64,000 bases of DNA from Corynebacterium tuberculostearicum (GCF_013408445.1 NZ_JACBZL010000001.1:1178001-1242000); one strand, 5' to 3'. Shown: positions 19,739-31,443, counted from the first letter of the stretch. The notes: generated by a model from the letters alone, not told the origin. Translations and numbers: made by a program.

Positions 19739-20506
19739 GTGGCAGAACTAGCACGAATCCCCGCGCGCGAACTCGCGCAGTACCGACAGCGCAATGAAGT
19801 CCCGGTGCGCTCCGCACTTTACTTTGGCGTACCGGCCGGCTTTGCCATTGGCTTCGCCAACACAGGCGTGGACTATATGTTGATGGGAGCCGGTGTTTTT
19901 GCCGTCTTTGCGGTGCTGGGGTTGGTGCACCTCATCCGCAATTACCCGCGCGGCATCAACGCTGCGCAAGAGGAATTCCGTGATGGTGACTATCCCACGA
20001 TTGCCTATATCGCACCGTTTATCCCGATCGCTGCGCCATTGGTCATGGCGCCACTGAGCGCAGCCGGCCTGCTCCCAGAGGTAGAGCTGGCCCCGCCCGT
20101 TGCCGGGATGCTGTCCGGCGCGTGGTGGGCCTTTGGCTTGCCGTTGGGCATCTGGAGCATGTTTTCCCAGTCCTTCCGGATCGGCCGGCGCCGCATTAAC
20201 AAGATCCTGGAAAAAGACCCGCTCGACGGGGTTACGGAGGCTCGCTTGGAGCTTGCCGACGCCCACTCGGACATCCTCACCGCCCTCGTCGCCGCCGGCG
20301 CGGTGCAGGGAAACACGATTAATTCCACTGCCCTCTCGAAGTTCATGAAGGTAGACCTCGACCCTCTATCCGAACAGCTCGATGCTTTAGCAAAGGCGGA
20401 CCTGGTGAAGCTGAGCCGCATGGGACTGCGCACCGCGCCCGCAAAGTGGACCATCACCATCACGCCGACTGGGGTTCGCTGTCTGTATCAAGTGGGCCGG
20501 CGCTAA
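19739..20506 (+). CDS. Conserved corynebacterial membrane protein, function unknown
   Basis: A 255-residue protein starting at GTG 19739 (VAELARIPAREL). Two hydrophobic pairs are visible, at about residues 28-60 and 95-150, and the C-terminal third (about 175-255) is soluble with a winged-helix-like pattern of short helices (GNTINSTALSKFMKVDLD). No known family is recognised. It is transcribed away from rne and converges on acr3, overlapping its stop codon by 4 bases. The soluble part could bind nucleic acid or a partner at the membrane; this is only a guess from the predicted fold pattern. Confidence 0.7.
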   Translation: MAELARIPARELAQYRQRNEVPVRSALYFGVPAGFAIGFANTGVDYMLMGAGVFAVFAVLGLVHLIRNYPRGINAAQEEFRDGDYPTIAYIAPFIPIAAPLVMAPLSAAGLLPEVELAPPVAGMLSGAWWAFGLPLGIWSMFSQSFRIGRRRINKILEKDPLDGVTEARLELADAHSDILTALVAAGAVQGNTINSTALSKFMKVDLDPLSEQLDALAKADLVKLSRMGLRTAPAKWTITITPTGVRCLYQVGRR

Positions 20507-21567
20507 CTTGGCAAGCTTTTGTCTCCTGGGAAGAGCTTCGGGCCTATCCAGAGCATTATATAAACGAGGCCCACGAGCACTGGGATTTCAATCAGTGGCC
20601 CGATGGTGCCGGCGAGGGCCTGTGCTGACGCGGCGCCAAATGTACCGATGGAAACCGCGATGGCTAGTTCGAAGTTGTTACCAGCTGCGGTAAACGCAAC
20701 GGAAGCGGATTGCGCGTAGTTCATTCCCACGACCTTTGCCACGCCCAAAGCTAGGAAAAACATTCCAACAAAGTAGATGACCAACGGAATCGCTACCTTG
20801 ATCACCGCCGTGGGCTGCGCTACCAACTGTTCTCCCTGCAGGGAGAATAGCAACACAATGGTATAGAGCAAGCCGATCATCGCCAAGGGAGAAACTGCCG
20901 GAAGGAAGCGGTTTTCAAACCATTCGCGGCCTTTGACTTTCTCACCCCAGACCCGTGAGAGCACACCAAGCAGTAGGGGGACTCCCAAAAATACGAGAAC
21001 CGCGGTGACGATAGACCAGAAAGAGAAATCAGCAGAGGTGGTATCTAGCCCTAACCACCCTGGCAAAATCTGCAAATAGAACCATCCCAGCACACCGAAC
21101 ATGGCTACCTGGAATATAGAGTTAATGGCCACAAGAACGGCGGTGGCCTCCCGATCGGCGCAGGAGAGATCGGACCACACTAGGACCATTGCGATACAAC
21201 GGGCTAGCCCAACGATAATCAAGCCGGTTCGCAGCTCGGGCTGGTCGGCCAGAAATATCCACGCCAGGGTGAACATCAATGCAGGGCCCACCAGCCAGTT
21301 CAGCACGATAGATATCACCATCAGGCGGCCATCGGCAGCAATGTCTCGAGTCTTTTCGTAGCGAACTTTAGCCAAGGGCGGATACATCATAACTAGCAGG
21401 CCCAGCGCGATTGGAAGAGAAATACCGCCAACCTCTAGAGCAGACAGTGCTTCTCCAATGCCTGGCAGGAAGTGGCCTATCAATAGCCCCACAGCCATGG
21501 CCATGATGATCCACACAGGAAGGAATCTATCGAGAAATGACAACTTTGGGCGTTGCGTAACGGCCAT
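20503..21567 (-). CDS. acr3: ACR3-family arsenite efflux transporter
   Basis: A 354-residue membrane protein with ten hydrophobic segments that exports arsenite using the membrane potential. The family-typical GLARCIAMVLVWSDL has the essential cysteine at 124; another cysteine is at 136. A second signature, SVAFTAAGNNFELAIAV, is near residue 290. It is transcribed divergently from an arsR gene. The predicted promoter on the minus strand is TTGACG at 21632-21637 and TTAAAG at 21609-21614, with the -35 box inside the ArsR palindrome. RBS AGGAGAG precedes the ATG. Confidence 0.93.
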   Translation of the reverse strand: MAVTQRPKLSFLDRFLPVWIIMAMAVGLLIGHFLPGIGEALSALEVGGISLPIALGLLVMMYPPLAKVRYEKTRDIAADGRLMVISIVLNWLVGPALMFTLAWIFLADQPELRTGLIIVGLARCIAMVLVWSDLSCADREATAVLVAINSIFQVAMFGVLGWFYLQILPGWLGLDTTSADFSFWSIVTAVLVFLGVPLLLGVLSRVWGEKVKGREWFENRFLPAVSPLAMIGLLYTIVLLFSLQGEQLVAQPTAVIKVAIPLVIYFVGMFFLALGVAKVVGMNYAQSASVAFTAAGNNFELAIAVSIGTFGAASAQALAGTIGPLIEIPVLVGLVYIMLWIGPKLFPGDKSLPS

Positions 21568-21620
21568 GGCTCTCCTTGTGCACCGAGGAATTCAACTTTC
21601 GAACAGTACTTTAATCGCCC

Positions 21621-21640
21621 ATATTGATACTCGTCAATAT
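21621..21640. promoter_or_regulatory. ArsR operator palindrome between acr3 and arsR
   Basis: ATATTGA (21621-21627) and TCAATAT (21634-21640) are exact reverse complements with a 6-base spacer. The site covers the predicted acr3 -35 box and lies just upstream of the arsR promoter, as expected for one operator controlling both divergent genes. ArsR-family operators are usually A+T-rich palindromes of this size. Confidence 0.7.
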
Positions 21641-21675
21641 AACGGAATGGGAGGCAGACTCCTTATACTGTGGGC

Positions 21676-22026
21676 ATGGACTCCTCCCCTAGCAATGCCG
21701 ATAGCACCCCGGATGCACAGTGCTGTTCCCTGAGCAGTGGCCCACTCAGCCAAGGCGATTCCCTCCGCTTTTCCCAGCAATTTAAAGTACTTGCTGACCC
21801 AGCCCGCCTGCGCCTGCTATCCATATTGTGCGACGAGGGCTGCGGCCCGATGAGCGTTACGGAGCTGACCGCGCTTTCCGGCCTGAGCCAACCGACGGTA
21901 TCTCATCACCTCGGCAAGTTGAGGGAATCCGGTCTCTTAATCAAGCAACAATCGGGCCGTACCGTTACCCATCGAGTGCAAAAGGAAGCCTTCCGCACAC
22001 TGCGCCAGTTACTCTCCTTCGATTAG
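21676..22026 (+). CDS. arsR: ArsR-family arsenite-responsive repressor
   Basis: A 116-residue winged-helix repressor. DNA recognition is in the stretch VTELTALSGLSQPTVSHHLGKL (about 61-82). Cysteines at 16, 17, 52 and 56 are visible; the C. glutamicum ArsR1 senses As(III) by a pair at 15/16 and one at 55 in the other subunit, so 16/17 and 56 fit that type. The ATG at 21676 lies 6 bases after a TATACT box (21664-21669), so the mRNA is probably leaderless. It should release the operator when arsenite binds and derepress acr3. Confidence 0.92.
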   Translation: MDSSPSNADSTPDAQCCSLSSGPLSQGDSLRFSQQFKVLADPARLRLLSILCDEGCGPMSVTELTALSGLSQPTVSHHLGKLRESGLLIKQQSGRTVTHRVQKEAFRTLRQLLSFD

Positions 22027-22245
22027 GAGAACTCCAGTCCTAGTCTGAGAGGTGAATGACCTCGCGTGCATTATCCTCAGCAATTATCTGCCGCGTTAAG
22101 CACCTTCAGCCCCGAAACAAAACCCCTGCTCCAGTTCTGCTTCTCTACGTATTTGCGGCTTTGCCGTTTCAATACTTATTCAGGGTAGGGCCGGATACTC
22201 GGTATGCGGCTCTCCGCCTGGGCTTATGGATCAAGCAATAAATAA

Positions 22246-22269
22246 AGCCCGAGCCTACAGGCTCGGGCT
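22246..22269 (-). terminator. Terminator of ndk
   Basis: AGCCCGAGCC (22246-22255) and GGCTCGGGCT (22260-22269) form a 10-bp stem with a TACA/TGTA loop. On the minus strand it is followed by TTATTTATT. The remaining part of the 269-base gap between arsR and ndk shows no convincing gene. Confidence 0.85.
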
Positions 22270-22295
22270 GAATGATGCGCTAAGTGCGCAAAAGT

Positions 22296-22706
22296 TTAGA
22301 GGTTCGGGAACCAGATAGCGATCTCGCGCTCAGCGGACTCTGGGGAGTCAGAGCCGTGGACGATGTTCTCGCCAACGGTCAGAGCGAAGTCGCCGCGGAT
22401 GGTGCCCGGGGTGGCCTTGGAGACTGGGTCGGTGCCGCCAGCCAGCTGACGCCATGCCTCGATGGCGCGCTCGCCCTCAACAACACCAGCGATAAGCGGT
22501 GCGGAGGTGATGAACTCGACGAGGTCGCCGAAGAATGGCTTGTCCTTGTGCTCCTCGTAGTGCTTCTCCGCGGTCTCGCGGTCAGCAACGCGCAGGTCGA
22601 GCTCGGCCAGCTTCAGGCCCTTGCGCTCGATGCGGGAGATGATTTCGCCTACGTGGCCGTTCTTTACGCCGTCCGGCTTGATGAGAATCAGTGTACGTTC
22701 AGTCAT
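22296..22706 (-). CDS. ndk: Nucleoside-diphosphate kinase
   Basis: A 136-residue enzyme that moves the gamma phosphate from ATP to other nucleoside diphosphates through a phosphohistidine. [17 protein letters not shown] at the start and [18 protein letters not shown] near the end, with the catalytic histidine in this region (NIVHGSDS), are diagnostic. I chose the ATG at 22706, three codons inside the longer frame, because NDK proteins begin there. It follows the folC/DUF4233 group, as in mycobacteria (Rv2445c). Confidence 0.96.
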   Translation of the reverse strand: MTERTLILIKPDGVKNGHVGEIISRIERKGLKLAELDLRVADRETAEKHYEEHKDKPFFGDLVEFITSAPLIAGVVEGERAIEAWRQLAGGTDPVSKATPGTIRGDFALTVGENIVHGSDSPESAEREIAIWFPNL

Positions 22707-22785
22707 GCCCCACACTGTACCGAAACCGCACGCATGCGTCGCGCGCTGGGGTATCCCGTTGGGGTAAAAGTGTGGGGGTCTAGGG

Positions 22786-23097
22786 CTATGCGAGTTGTTT
22801 AACTATCTCTTCGGCGCGTTCTTGGGAGGTGCCCCGAAACCACAGGCGTACCTGGCCTACTGCGGCGCCAAACTGGCCATTGGCCAGCAGGCGTTGCAGC
22901 TCCGCGCGCTGTTCCTTGTCCAAATCCTCGAAGGTGGCTTCTTTGGCCGGCTCAAAGTTGCTCCGCAGGGCCAAAACCAGAAAAACGCCACCAATGATGA
23001 GGGCGACTAGCGGTAGCCATGGCGTTCCCGTAGCGGCGCGGGCTGCCACCGCAGCGACGCAGGCGAGTGCGGCAAGGACGAGATAGAGAGTGCGCAT
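22786..23097 (-). CDS. Small membrane protein, function unknown
   Basis: A 103-residue protein starting at ATG 23097 ([14 protein letters not shown]). Two hydrophobic segments at about residues 3-20 and 26-44 are followed by a charged, helical soluble tail ([20 protein letters not shown]) ending in EEIVKQLA. No family is recognised. It lies between ndk and the DUF4233 gene on the same strand, 47 bases after the latter. Possibly part of the folC-ndk transcript; no function is suggested by sequence. Confidence 0.7.
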   Translation of the reverse strand: MRTLYLVLAALACVAAVAARAATGTPWLPLVALIIGGVFLVLALRSNFEPAKEATFEDLDKEQRAELQRLLANGQFGAAVGQVRLWFRGTSQERAEEIVKQLA

Positions 23098-23144
23098 GGG
23101 CGCTAGTCTATCGCGTCTGCCCCACCCGCCGGAGGTATCGAGCC

Positions 23145-23657
23145 TTATTTCTCGTTGAGGTGCTGCGTGGTGAGGTAACCGCGCTTCATGCGGGCGATGA
23201 GGTTGCTGCGCAGGTAGACGGCCAGCAGCCACTCCAAGCCAAAGATTATGAAGATGGCGGCCACGGCCCAGTGGACCATAAAGCCCACAATGACGCACAA
23301 CAGCTGCGCCCATACGATGACAGACAGCGCCCACTTCTTATTCATGAACGCGATCATCACGAGGTGGAATACCACTGCGGCGATGACAAAGCCGTAGTTA
23401 AAGGGGGTCCACAAGGTACCGTCATAGAGCTTGTAGAGCATCGGCAGTGCGAAGGATAGGGCGAGCGCCTCCATAGTCAGGGAGCTGGCAATGACCATCC
23501 CGTTGAAGCTTTTGAGTGGGTCCTTGACTGGGGCTTGGCCCATGCCAAGCGGGCCGATCTCGCTTTCCGGGATCTGTTCTTCGCGGCCACGGCCGCGGGT
23601 GCGGCGGGGCGGGCGAGGCTGGTGCTCGCCGCGCGGGTGGTGATTGTCGCGGCTCAT
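23145..23657 (-). CDS. DUF4233 membrane protein
   Basis: A 170-residue protein with a charged, Arg-rich N-terminal 55 residues (RPPRRTRGRGREEQI) and four hydrophobic segments from about residue 60 to 155. It corresponds by place and pattern to M. tuberculosis Rv2446c (DUF4233), always next to folC. Its ATG overlaps the folC stop by 4 bases (ATGA). Function is unknown. Confidence 0.82.
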   Translation of the reverse strand: MSRDNHHPRGEHQPRPPRRTRGRGREEQIPESEIGPLGMGQAPVKDPLKSFNGMVIASSLTMEALALSFALPMLYKLYDGTLWTPFNYGFVIAAVVFHLVMIAFMNKKWALSVIVWAQLLCVIVGFMVHWAVAAIFIIFGLEWLLAVYLRSNLIARMKRGYLTTQHLNEK

Positions 23658-25189
23658 GCAGGTTCCTTTCCAAACATCGCGCGGGCATCACCAGCGGTGA
23701 CGACCGAGCCGGTGATGATGATGCCGGAGCCGGACTGGACCTCGGCGTCCTCGGCAAGCTCCACGGCCTGGGCATAGGCGCCCGGCAAGTTATCGGCTAC
23801 GTACACTCGCTCCTCGCCAAAGATATCGCGGGCGGTCTCTGCCAAGTCGTAGGCATCGAGGGCGCGCGGCGAGGAGTTTTGGGTGATGACGACCTCGGTG
23901 AGGTAAGGCTCTAGTGCGGTGAGGATGCCGGTGGCGTCCTTATCCGCGAAAATGGAGAGCACACCGATGAGGCGGGCGAAGTCGAAATCGCGGTCCAGCG
24001 CCGCGCCTAGCGCCTTGGCGCCATGTGGATTATGGGCGGCGTCAATAAACGTCGTGGGCGACGTGCGCACGCGCTCCAGGCGGCCGGGCGAAATCGCTTG
24101 GGCAAAACCATTGCGCACGGTCGCGACGTCCAGCGGGTGGCCGGCCGAGGCGCCGAAGAACGCCTCCACCGCAGCAAGGGCGACGGCCGCATTCTTGGCT
24201 TGGTGCTCGCCGTGCAGGGGCAAGAAAATATCCTCGTACATGCCGCCAAGGCCCTGGATAGTAATCTGCTGGCCACCGACGGCGATGCGAGACTCGAGGG
24301 CGGCAAACTCAGAACCGGAGCGGGCGACGCCCGCCTCCACGTCCACGGCCTGCTGCAGGATAACCCGCATTGCCTCAGGGTCCTGTTCCGCGACAACCAC
24401 AATGTTTTCATTGGGAGTCAGCGGATCATCGGCATCCTCGCGCGGCTTGATGATGCCGGCCTTTTCACCAGCAATCTCTGCGAGGGTATCGCCCAAGTAA
24501 TCCGTGTGGTCCCAGCCCACCGGGGTAATGACGGAGACGTCCGCATTGACCACGTTGGTGGCATCCCACCGGCCGCCGAGGCCGACTTCGACGACGGCGA
24601 CGTCCACGGGGGCGTCGGCAAACGCGGCATAGGACAAGCCGACGAGGACCTCGAACTTGGACATGGGGACGTCCGACTGGGCATCGACCATCTCCACAAA
24701 GGGCTTGATCTCGTGCCAGATGCGCACATAATCGCGCGGGTGGATGGGCTGGCCATCGATGCCGATGCGCTCCGTGACGCGCTGCAGGTGCGGGCTGGTG
24801 ACAAGGCCGACGCGGCGGTGGAAGGCACGCAGGAGCGAATCCACCATGCGCGCGGTGGAGGACTTGCCGTTCGTGCCGGCAATGTGGATGACATCGAAGG
24901 AACGCTCGGGGTGGCCAAGCAGATCCATGAGCATCTCGATGCGATCGAGGGAAGGCTCAATCTTGGTTTCCGGCCAGCGCTCATCGAGCTCTTCTTCTAC
25001 CTCCGCGAGGGCGCGCAGCTCTTCGGCCGACACCTCTTGCGGTGCGGCCTCGTTGTACTCATCCTCGCTACCCATGCCCAAGTTGAGCGTCAGGCCGGAC
25101 TCGGTGATTTCCACCGGTCCACCGTCGGTGCCTTCTTTGAGGGCATCGACGATTTCGAAGTCCTCAGTCTCCTTGTCCTTGTCCGCCAC
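23654..25189 (-). CDS. folC: Folylpolyglutamate synthase / dihydrofolate synthase
   Basis: A 511-residue Mur-ligase-type enzyme that adds glutamate to dihydropteroate or folates. The ATP-binding motif HIAGTNGKSSTARM is at about residues 102-115, and VGLGGRWDATNVV and DAAHNPHGAKAL are further family motifs. The first 60 residues are acidic and extend beyond the E. coli protein (422 residues), which is common in corynebacteria. Its start overlaps the valS stop by one base and its stop overlaps the DUF4233 gene, so all three are coupled. Confidence 0.93.
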   Translation of the reverse strand: MADKDKETEDFEIVDALKEGTDGGPVEITESGLTLNLGMGSEDEYNEAAPQEVSAEELRALAEVEEELDERWPETKIEPSLDRIEMLMDLLGHPERSFDVIHIAGTNGKSSTARMVDSLLRAFHRRVGLVTSPHLQRVTERIGIDGQPIHPRDYVRIWHEIKPFVEMVDAQSDVPMSKFEVLVGLSYAAFADAPVDVAVVEVGLGGRWDATNVVNADVSVITPVGWDHTDYLGDTLAEIAGEKAGIIKPREDADDPLTPNENIVVVAEQDPEAMRVILQQAVDVEAGVARSGSEFAALESRIAVGGQQITIQGLGGMYEDIFLPLHGEHQAKNAAVALAAVEAFFGASAGHPLDVATVRNGFAQAISPGRLERVRTSPTTFIDAAHNPHGAKALGAALDRDFDFARLIGVLSIFADKDATGILTALEPYLTEVVITQNSSPRALDAYDLAETARDIFGEERVYVADNLPGAYAQAVELAEDAEVQSGSGIIITGSVVTAGDARAMFGKEPA

Positions 25190-27909
25190 TACTTCAGGCC
25201 CTCCAAACGGCTGGTGATGCGCTCGACCTCTTCGCGGGCAACCTGCTGGCGCTCCTTGATCTTATTGACCACTTCTTCCGGCGCCTTGGACAAGAAGTTC
25301 TCGTTGCCCAGCTTCTTGCCGGTCTGCTCCAGTTCCTTATTCGCCTTGGCCAGATCCTTCTCCAGGCGCTTGCGCTCGGCTTCTACATCCACCGCGCCGT
25401 GGGTATCCAGGGTGACCTCCACGGTGGCCTGGGAAAGGCGCACCTCGATGGAGGCGGAAGGATCGAAATCCTCGCCCGGGGCGGTGGTATTGGCCAGATT
25501 GCGCACCAGTTCCTCTTGGCCGGCGAGATCCGCTGCGGCGAAATCGAGGCGGCCCGGCACCTTCTGAGAAGGCTTTACGCCCTGGTCGGAGCGGAAGCGG
25601 CGCAGCTCGGTGATGAGCTTATCGGCGTCCTCGATGCGGCGGGCGGCCACCTCATCCTTGGTAGCGCCACCATTGGTATCGGCAACGGTTGGCCATGGTG
25701 CCACGACGATGGACTCGCCGCCGGTCAGCGCCTTCCACAGCACCTCGGTGACGAATGGCATGGTCGGATGCAGTAGGCGCAGGACGACGTCGAGCACGCG
25801 GCCCAAGACAATCTGGGTATTGCGGCCCTGTTCGCTTACACCATCGCGCGGGATCTGGGTCTTGGCAATCTCCAAGTACCAGTCACACAGCTCGTCCCAG
25901 GTGAAGTGGTAGAGCAGCTCGTTGGCCTTAGCAAACTGGTAGTCATCCAGGTAGGCATCCACCTTGGCGCGGACTTCTTCGGCGCGGTCAAGGATCCACC
26001 GGTCGGCGTCGCTAAGCTCCACGCGGTTCGGCAGCGTGGCCACTCCAGCGCCGTTCATGAGCGCGAACTTGGTGGCATTAAAGAGTTTGGTGGCAAAGTT
26101 GCGGGCGGCCGCGGCGGCGTCGGAGCCAAGCGGCAGGTCCACGCCGGGGTTAGCGCCGCGGGCAAGGGTAAAGCGCAGGGCATCCGCACCGTAATCGCGC
26201 ACCCAATCCATCGGGTCAATGCCGTTGCCCAAGGACTTGGACATCTTGCGGCCCTGCTCATCGCGGACCAGGCCGTGCAGGTACAGATCCTTGAACGGAA
26301 CCTGCGGGCGGCCATCGGTGCCCTCGCCCAAAAGCTCCGGGGTGTGGGTGCCGGCAAAGGTACCGAACATCATCATGCGGGCCACCCAGAAGAACAAGAT
26401 GTCGTAGGCGGTGACCAGCACGTTGGTGGGATAGAACTTCTCCAGATCCGGGGTCTTTTCTGGCCAGCCCAGGGTGGAAAATGGCCACAGCGCGGAGGAG
26501 AACCAGGTATCCAGCACGTCCGGATCCTGCTCGTATCCTGCCGGTGGCTCCTCATCAGGGCCAACACAGACGATGTCTCGCTGGCCGTCCTCGCCTTCTG
26601 GCCCGTACCAGATAGGAATGCGGTGGCCCCACCACAGCTGGCGGGAGATGCACCAATCGTGCATGTCATCGACCCACTCGAAGTAGCGCGGCTCGAGCGA
26701 CTGCGGGTGCAGGGTGGTATCGCCCTCGCGCACGGCGTCGCCAGAGGCCTTGGCCATCTTGGCCACGTCCACGAACCACTGCAGGGACAGGCGCGGCTCG
26801 ATGGGCTCGCCGGAGCGCTCCGAGTGGCCCACGGAGTGGACGTACGGGCGGATTTCCTTGACAATGCGGCCCTGCTCGCGCAGTGCCTCGCGGATCTCCA
26901 CGCGGGCTTCCTCGCGGGTCAGGCCGTCGAAGCGGGTACCGGTATTGGCAATGTGGCCGGTGGTATCGATAACGGTGGGCATCTCCAGGTTGTGGCGGGT
27001 GCCCATCGCGTAGTCATTCGGATCGTGGGCCGGGGTGATCTTCACCGCGCCGGTACCGAATTCCATGTCCACGTAATCATCGGCGATGATCTTGAGCTTC
27101 AGGTCATCGCGGAACGGGTGCGGTAGCTCCTTGCCCACCAAATCGGCGTAGCGCTCGTCGTCTGGGTGGACGGCAATGGCAACGTCACCCAGCATGGTTT
27201 CCACACGGGTGGTGGCCACGATGAGGTGCGGTTCATCGTCATTGAGCGAGCCATAGCGGATGGAGACCAGCTCGCCCTCGACGTCCTTGTACACGACCTC
27301 AATATCGGAGACGGCGGTCTCTAGCACCGGCGACCAGTTCACCAGGCGGTTGGCCTGGTAGATCATGCCCTCATCGTAGAGGTTCTTAAAGATGGTCTGG
27401 ACGGCGCGGGAGAGGCCATCATCCAAGGTGAAGCGCTCGCGGGACCAGTCCACGGAGTCACCGATGGCCCGCATCTGGTTCTGGATGGTGCCGCCGTACT
27501 GCTCCTTCCATTCCCAGACCTTGTCAATGAATTCTTCGCGCTCATAGTCCCAGCGCTTTTTGCCCTCGGTCTCCTTGAGCTTGGCCTCGACCTTGGTCTG
27601 GGTGGCAATGCCGGCGTGATCGGCACCGGGCAGCCACAGGGTGGCGTAGCCCTGCATGCGCTTGCGGCGGATAATGGAATCAATCAGCGTGTGGTCTAGG
27701 GCGTGGCCCATGTGCAGCTGGCCGGTCACATTCGGCGGCGGCAGCACGATGGAATAAGGCTCAGCCTCCGAATTCGCATCCGGCGTGAAGTAACCCTTTT
27801 CTACCCAGCCCTCATAGAGGTCCTTCTCTACGGCCTGCGGCTCCCACGACTTAGGCAGCGCATCGGCGCGGTTGGTACCAACTAATTGCTCATTATTTTG
27901 CTCAGTCAC
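25189..27909 (-). CDS. valS: Valine--tRNA ligase
   Basis: A 906-residue class I aminoacyl-tRNA synthetase. The HIGH-type motif is [16 protein letters not shown] near residue 46-61 and the KMSKS motif is in [11 protein letters not shown]. The C-terminal coiled-coil arm (about 845-906, [19 protein letters not shown]) is present. I chose GTG 27909 (VTEQNNEQ), which has AAGGTAG some 13 bases upstream; the next upstream GTG at 27930 has no ribosome-binding site. Valine tRNA charging is essential, and no paralogue is seen here. Confidence 0.95.
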   Translation of the reverse strand: MTEQNNEQLVGTNRADALPKSWEPQAVEKDLYEGWVEKGYFTPDANSEAEPYSIVLPPPNVTGQLHMGHALDHTLIDSIIRRKRMQGYATLWLPGADHAGIATQTKVEAKLKETEGKKRWDYEREEFIDKVWEWKEQYGGTIQNQMRAIGDSVDWSRERFTLDDGLSRAVQTIFKNLYDEGMIYQANRLVNWSPVLETAVSDIEVVYKDVEGELVSIRYGSLNDDEPHLIVATTRVETMLGDVAIAVHPDDERYADLVGKELPHPFRDDLKLKIIADDYVDMEFGTGAVKITPAHDPNDYAMGTRHNLEMPTVIDTTGHIANTGTRFDGLTREEARVEIREALREQGRIVKEIRPYVHSVGHSERSGEPIEPRLSLQWFVDVAKMAKASGDAVREGDTTLHPQSLEPRYFEWVDDMHDWCISRQLWWGHRIPIWYGPEGEDGQRDIVCVGPDEEPPAGYEQDPDVLDTWFSSALWPFSTLGWPEKTPDLEKFYPTNVLVTAYDILFFWVARMMMFGTFAGTHTPELLGEGTDGRPQVPFKDLYLHGLVRDEQGRKMSKSLGNGIDPMDWVRDYGADALRFTLARGANPGVDLPLGSDAAAAARNFATKLFNATKFALMNGAGVATLPNRVELSDADRWILDRAEEVRAKVDAYLDDYQFAKANELLYHFTWDELCDWYLEIAKTQIPRDGVSEQGRNTQIVLGRVLDVVLRLLHPTMPFVTEVLWKALTGGESIVVAPWPTVADTNGGATKDEVAARRIEDADKLITELRRFRSDQGVKPSQKVPGRLDFAAADLAGQEELVRNLANTTAPGEDFDPSASIEVRLSQATVEVTLDTHGAVDVEAERKRLEKDLAKANKELEQTGKKLGNENFLSKAPEEVVNKIKERQQVAREEVERITSRLEGLK

Positions 27910-27952
27910 CTGGCCGATTCTACCTTGCACGTCAACCGGCTCAGCCAGGCAG

Positions 27953-27980
27953 GGTGCGCACCGAGTATGAGGTGCGCACC
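27953..27980 (-). terminator. Stem-loop after mdh
   Basis: Two copies of the self-complementary GGTGCGCACC at 27953-27962 and 27971-27980 can pair across an 8-base loop. It lies between the mdh stop and valS. There is no T-run, so it may be a weak terminator or a 3'-end stem. Confidence 0.5.
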
Positions 27981-27989
27981 GACCGTGTT

Positions 27990-29313
<1,324 letters not shown>

Positions 29314-30081
29314 ATGAGCACAGAGAATACTGACCCACTGCAGGCTGCAGACCAGGCGGATTCTCCTCACGCTGCCCACGCGGAATCCGTCAGCATTGAC
29401 TCCGTGGTGGACGTTGCGATCAAGCAGTTCTCCCGTTTTGGCTTTACAGAAACCAAGCTAGAGACCATCGCCCAAGAATCCGGCATGTCCAAGCGCATGA
29501 TTCATTACCACTTTGGCGATAAGAAAGGCTTGTACCTGCGTGCGCTGAGCACCGCCGCGCAGCGCCTCAATCCGCCTGAGGATGCCCTGGAAATCGATAC
29601 CGCAGTTCCGGTCGAAGGCGTGCGCAAGTTGGTGGATTGGCTCTTCCGCGAGCGAGTAGCCAACCCGGAGGCCATCCGCATGCTGGTATGGGAAAGTAAT
29701 CAGCAGATTGTGGACCCGGCACAGCAGGCTATTGCCGACGTCGCCGGGGTGGCCCTCCACCTTGACCGCTTGCTGCTTTTGGGCCAAGACGCCGGCGCCT
29801 TCCGCCCCGGCATTTCCGCCAATGACATCTTCACCCTGATTTCCTCGTTGACGGTCTACCGCGTGACCAACCAGGTGATGGTGGAAAACATGCTGGGCGT
29901 AAACTTCAATACCCAAGAAAATATCGACGGCATGCATAGGCTCACCGTCGATGCTGTGCTGGCGTTTTTGACCGCCAATATTCCGGACTCGGGCCACGAG
30001 TCCTACCTCACCTCGTCCTCGTTCGATACCGAAGAAGGCGACGAGGCCTCCCCGCAGGATATCTACAGCGAGGAGTACTAG
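29314..30081 (+). CDS. TetR-family transcriptional regulator
   Basis: A 255-residue regulator with an unusual N-terminal tail of about 30 residues, then a TetR DNA-binding domain at about 32-80 (FSRFGFTETKLETIAQESGMSKRMIHYHFGDKKGLY). The effector domain fills residues 85-220 and an acidic C-terminal tail ends the protein. It sits between mdh and clpX, as does a TetR-type gene (cg2614) in C. glutamicum. The ATG follows AAGGATTAAGGA. The ligand and targets are unknown; mdh, divergently placed, is a candidate target. Confidence 0.88.
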   Translation: MSTENTDPLQAADQADSPHAAHAESVSIDSVVDVAIKQFSRFGFTETKLETIAQESGMSKRMIHYHFGDKKGLYLRALSTAAQRLNPPEDALEIDTAVPVEGVRKLVDWLFRERVANPEAIRMLVWESNQQIVDPAQQAIADVAGVALHLDRLLLLGQDAGAFRPGISANDIFTLISSLTVYRVTNQVMVENMLGVNFNTQENIDGMHRLTVDAVLAFLTANIPDSGHESYLTSSSFDTEEGDEASPQDIYSEEY

Positions 30082-30108
30082 CGCGGGCCTTCCGGCCCAC
30101 GCCCCACC

Positions 30109-30140
30109 CTGCCACAGCCCGCCAGTAGGCGCTGTGGCAG
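30109..30140. terminator. Bidirectional terminator between tetR and clpX
   Basis: CTGCCACAGC (30109-30118) and GCTGTGGCAG (30131-30140) are exact reverse complements with a further GCC/GGC pair in the loop. It sits in the short gap where the two genes converge. Confidence 0.7.
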
Positions 30141-30147
30141 CTAAGGC

Positions 30148-31443
30148 CTAGGCAGATTCCTTGGCCTCGTCCTTGTAGCTAAACTGCGGCTCCGCGCCCT
30201 CGGTCACGCACTCCCGCGTGATGTGTACCGTGGCAATATCCTCGCGGTCTGGCAGGTCGTACATGACTGGGACCAAAAGCTCTTCCATGATGGCGCGCAG
30301 GCCACGCGCACCCGTCTTGCGCTCCAAGGCGAGCTCCGCGATGGCATCCAATGCCGCTGGCTCGATGTCCAATTCGCAGTCATCCATCTCAAAGAGGCGG
30401 CTGTACTGCTTAACCAGGGAGTTCTTGGGCTCGGTGAGCACCTTGACCAAAGATTCACGGTCCAGGTTATCCACCGTGGCCACGACAGGCAGGCGGCCGA
30501 TGAACTCTGGAATAAGACCGAACTTCACTAGGTCCTCGGGGCGCACCTGGGAGAAGAGGTCAACCTTTTCGCGCTCGTCCTTGGTATCCAGGTTGGCGCC
30601 AAAGCCCACGCCCTTCTTGCCCACGCGATCCGCAATGACTTGGTCCAACCCAGCGAAAGCGCCGGCGACGATGAACAAAATATTGGAGGTATCCAGCTGG
30701 ATAAACTCCTGGTTCGGGTGCTTGCGCCCGCCTTGCGGCGGGATGGCCGCCACGGTGCCTTCCAGGATTTTCAGCAGGGCCTGCTGCACGCCCTCGCCGG
30801 ACACGTCGCGGGTAATGGATGGGTTCTCGGACTTGCGGGAAATCTTGTCCACCTCGTCGACGTAGATGATGCCGCGCTGTGCGCGCTCCACGTCAAAGTC
30901 CGCGGCCTGCAGCAGCTTCAACAGGATATTTTCCACGTCTTCGCCTACGTAGCCGGCCTCGGTGAGGCTGGTGGCATCGGCAATGGCAAAGGGGACATCG
31001 AGAAGCCGGGCCAAGGTCTGCGCCAGGTAGGTCTTACCGGAACCGGTGGGGCCCAGCATCAAGATATTGGACTTAGAGATCTCCACCTCATCGCCCTCGG
31101 CCTTCTTGCGGCGGGCCTCCAACGCGGCCGACTCTTCGGCCTTGATGCGCTTGTAGTGGTTATACACCGCCACAGACAACACGCGCTTGGCCTTGTCTTG
31201 GCCAATGACATATTTGTCTAGGAAGGCGGAAATCTGCGAGGGTCGGGGCAGGCGCACCTCTGCATCAGAGGATTCTTGCGCCTGCTCTTGGCCCAGTTCC
31301 TCTTCGATGATCTCATTGCATAGCTCGATGCACTCATCACAGATGTAGACACCGCCGCCGGCGATGAGCTTTTTCACCTGCTTCTGACTCTTGCCACAAA
31401 AGGAACACTTGAGCAGGTCAGCGCTTTCTTGCATACGTGCCAT
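30148..31443 (-). CDS. clpX: ATP-dependent Clp protease ATP-binding subunit ClpX
   Basis: A 431-residue AAA+ unfoldase that feeds substrates to ClpP. The zinc-binding domain has Cys13, Cys16, Cys35 and Cys38 ([16 protein letters not shown]). The AAA+ module has Walker [11 protein letters not shown], Walker [11 protein letters not shown] and sensor motif [11 protein letters not shown]. Its protease partners clpP1 and clpP2 are 5 kb away, as in other actinobacteria. A CTATCCACA near-DnaA box lies upstream at about 31475. Confidence 0.96.
   Translation of the reverse strand: MARMQESADLLKCSFCGKSQKQVKKLIAGGGVYICDECIELCNEIIEEELGQEQAQESSDAEVRLPRPSQISAFLDKYVIGQDKAKRVLSVAVYNHYKRIKAEESAALEARRKKAEGDEVEISKSNILMLGPTGSGKTYLAQTLARLLDVPFAIADATSLTEAGYVGEDVENILLKLLQAADFDVERAQRGIIYVDEVDKISRKSENPSITRDVSGEGVQQALLKILEGTVAAIPPQGGRKHPNQEFIQLDTSNILFIVAGAFAGLDQVIADRVGKKGVGFGANLDTKDEREKVDLFSQVRPEDLVKFGLIPEFIGRLPVVATVDNLDRESLVKVLTEPKNSLVKQYSRLFEMDDCELDIEPAALDAIAELALERKTGARGLRAIMEELLVPVMYDLPDREDIATVHITRECVTEGAEPQFSYKDEAKESA

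Noticed and set aside
22056..22241. 61-codon open frame between arsR and ndk
   Set aside because: No ribosome-binding site, ordinary composition for a chance frame, and it runs into the ndk terminator region.
22027..22295. Riboswitch or RNA gene upstream of ndk
   Set aside because: Only the ndk terminator hairpin is clear; the rest has no conserved RNA motif that I can recognise.
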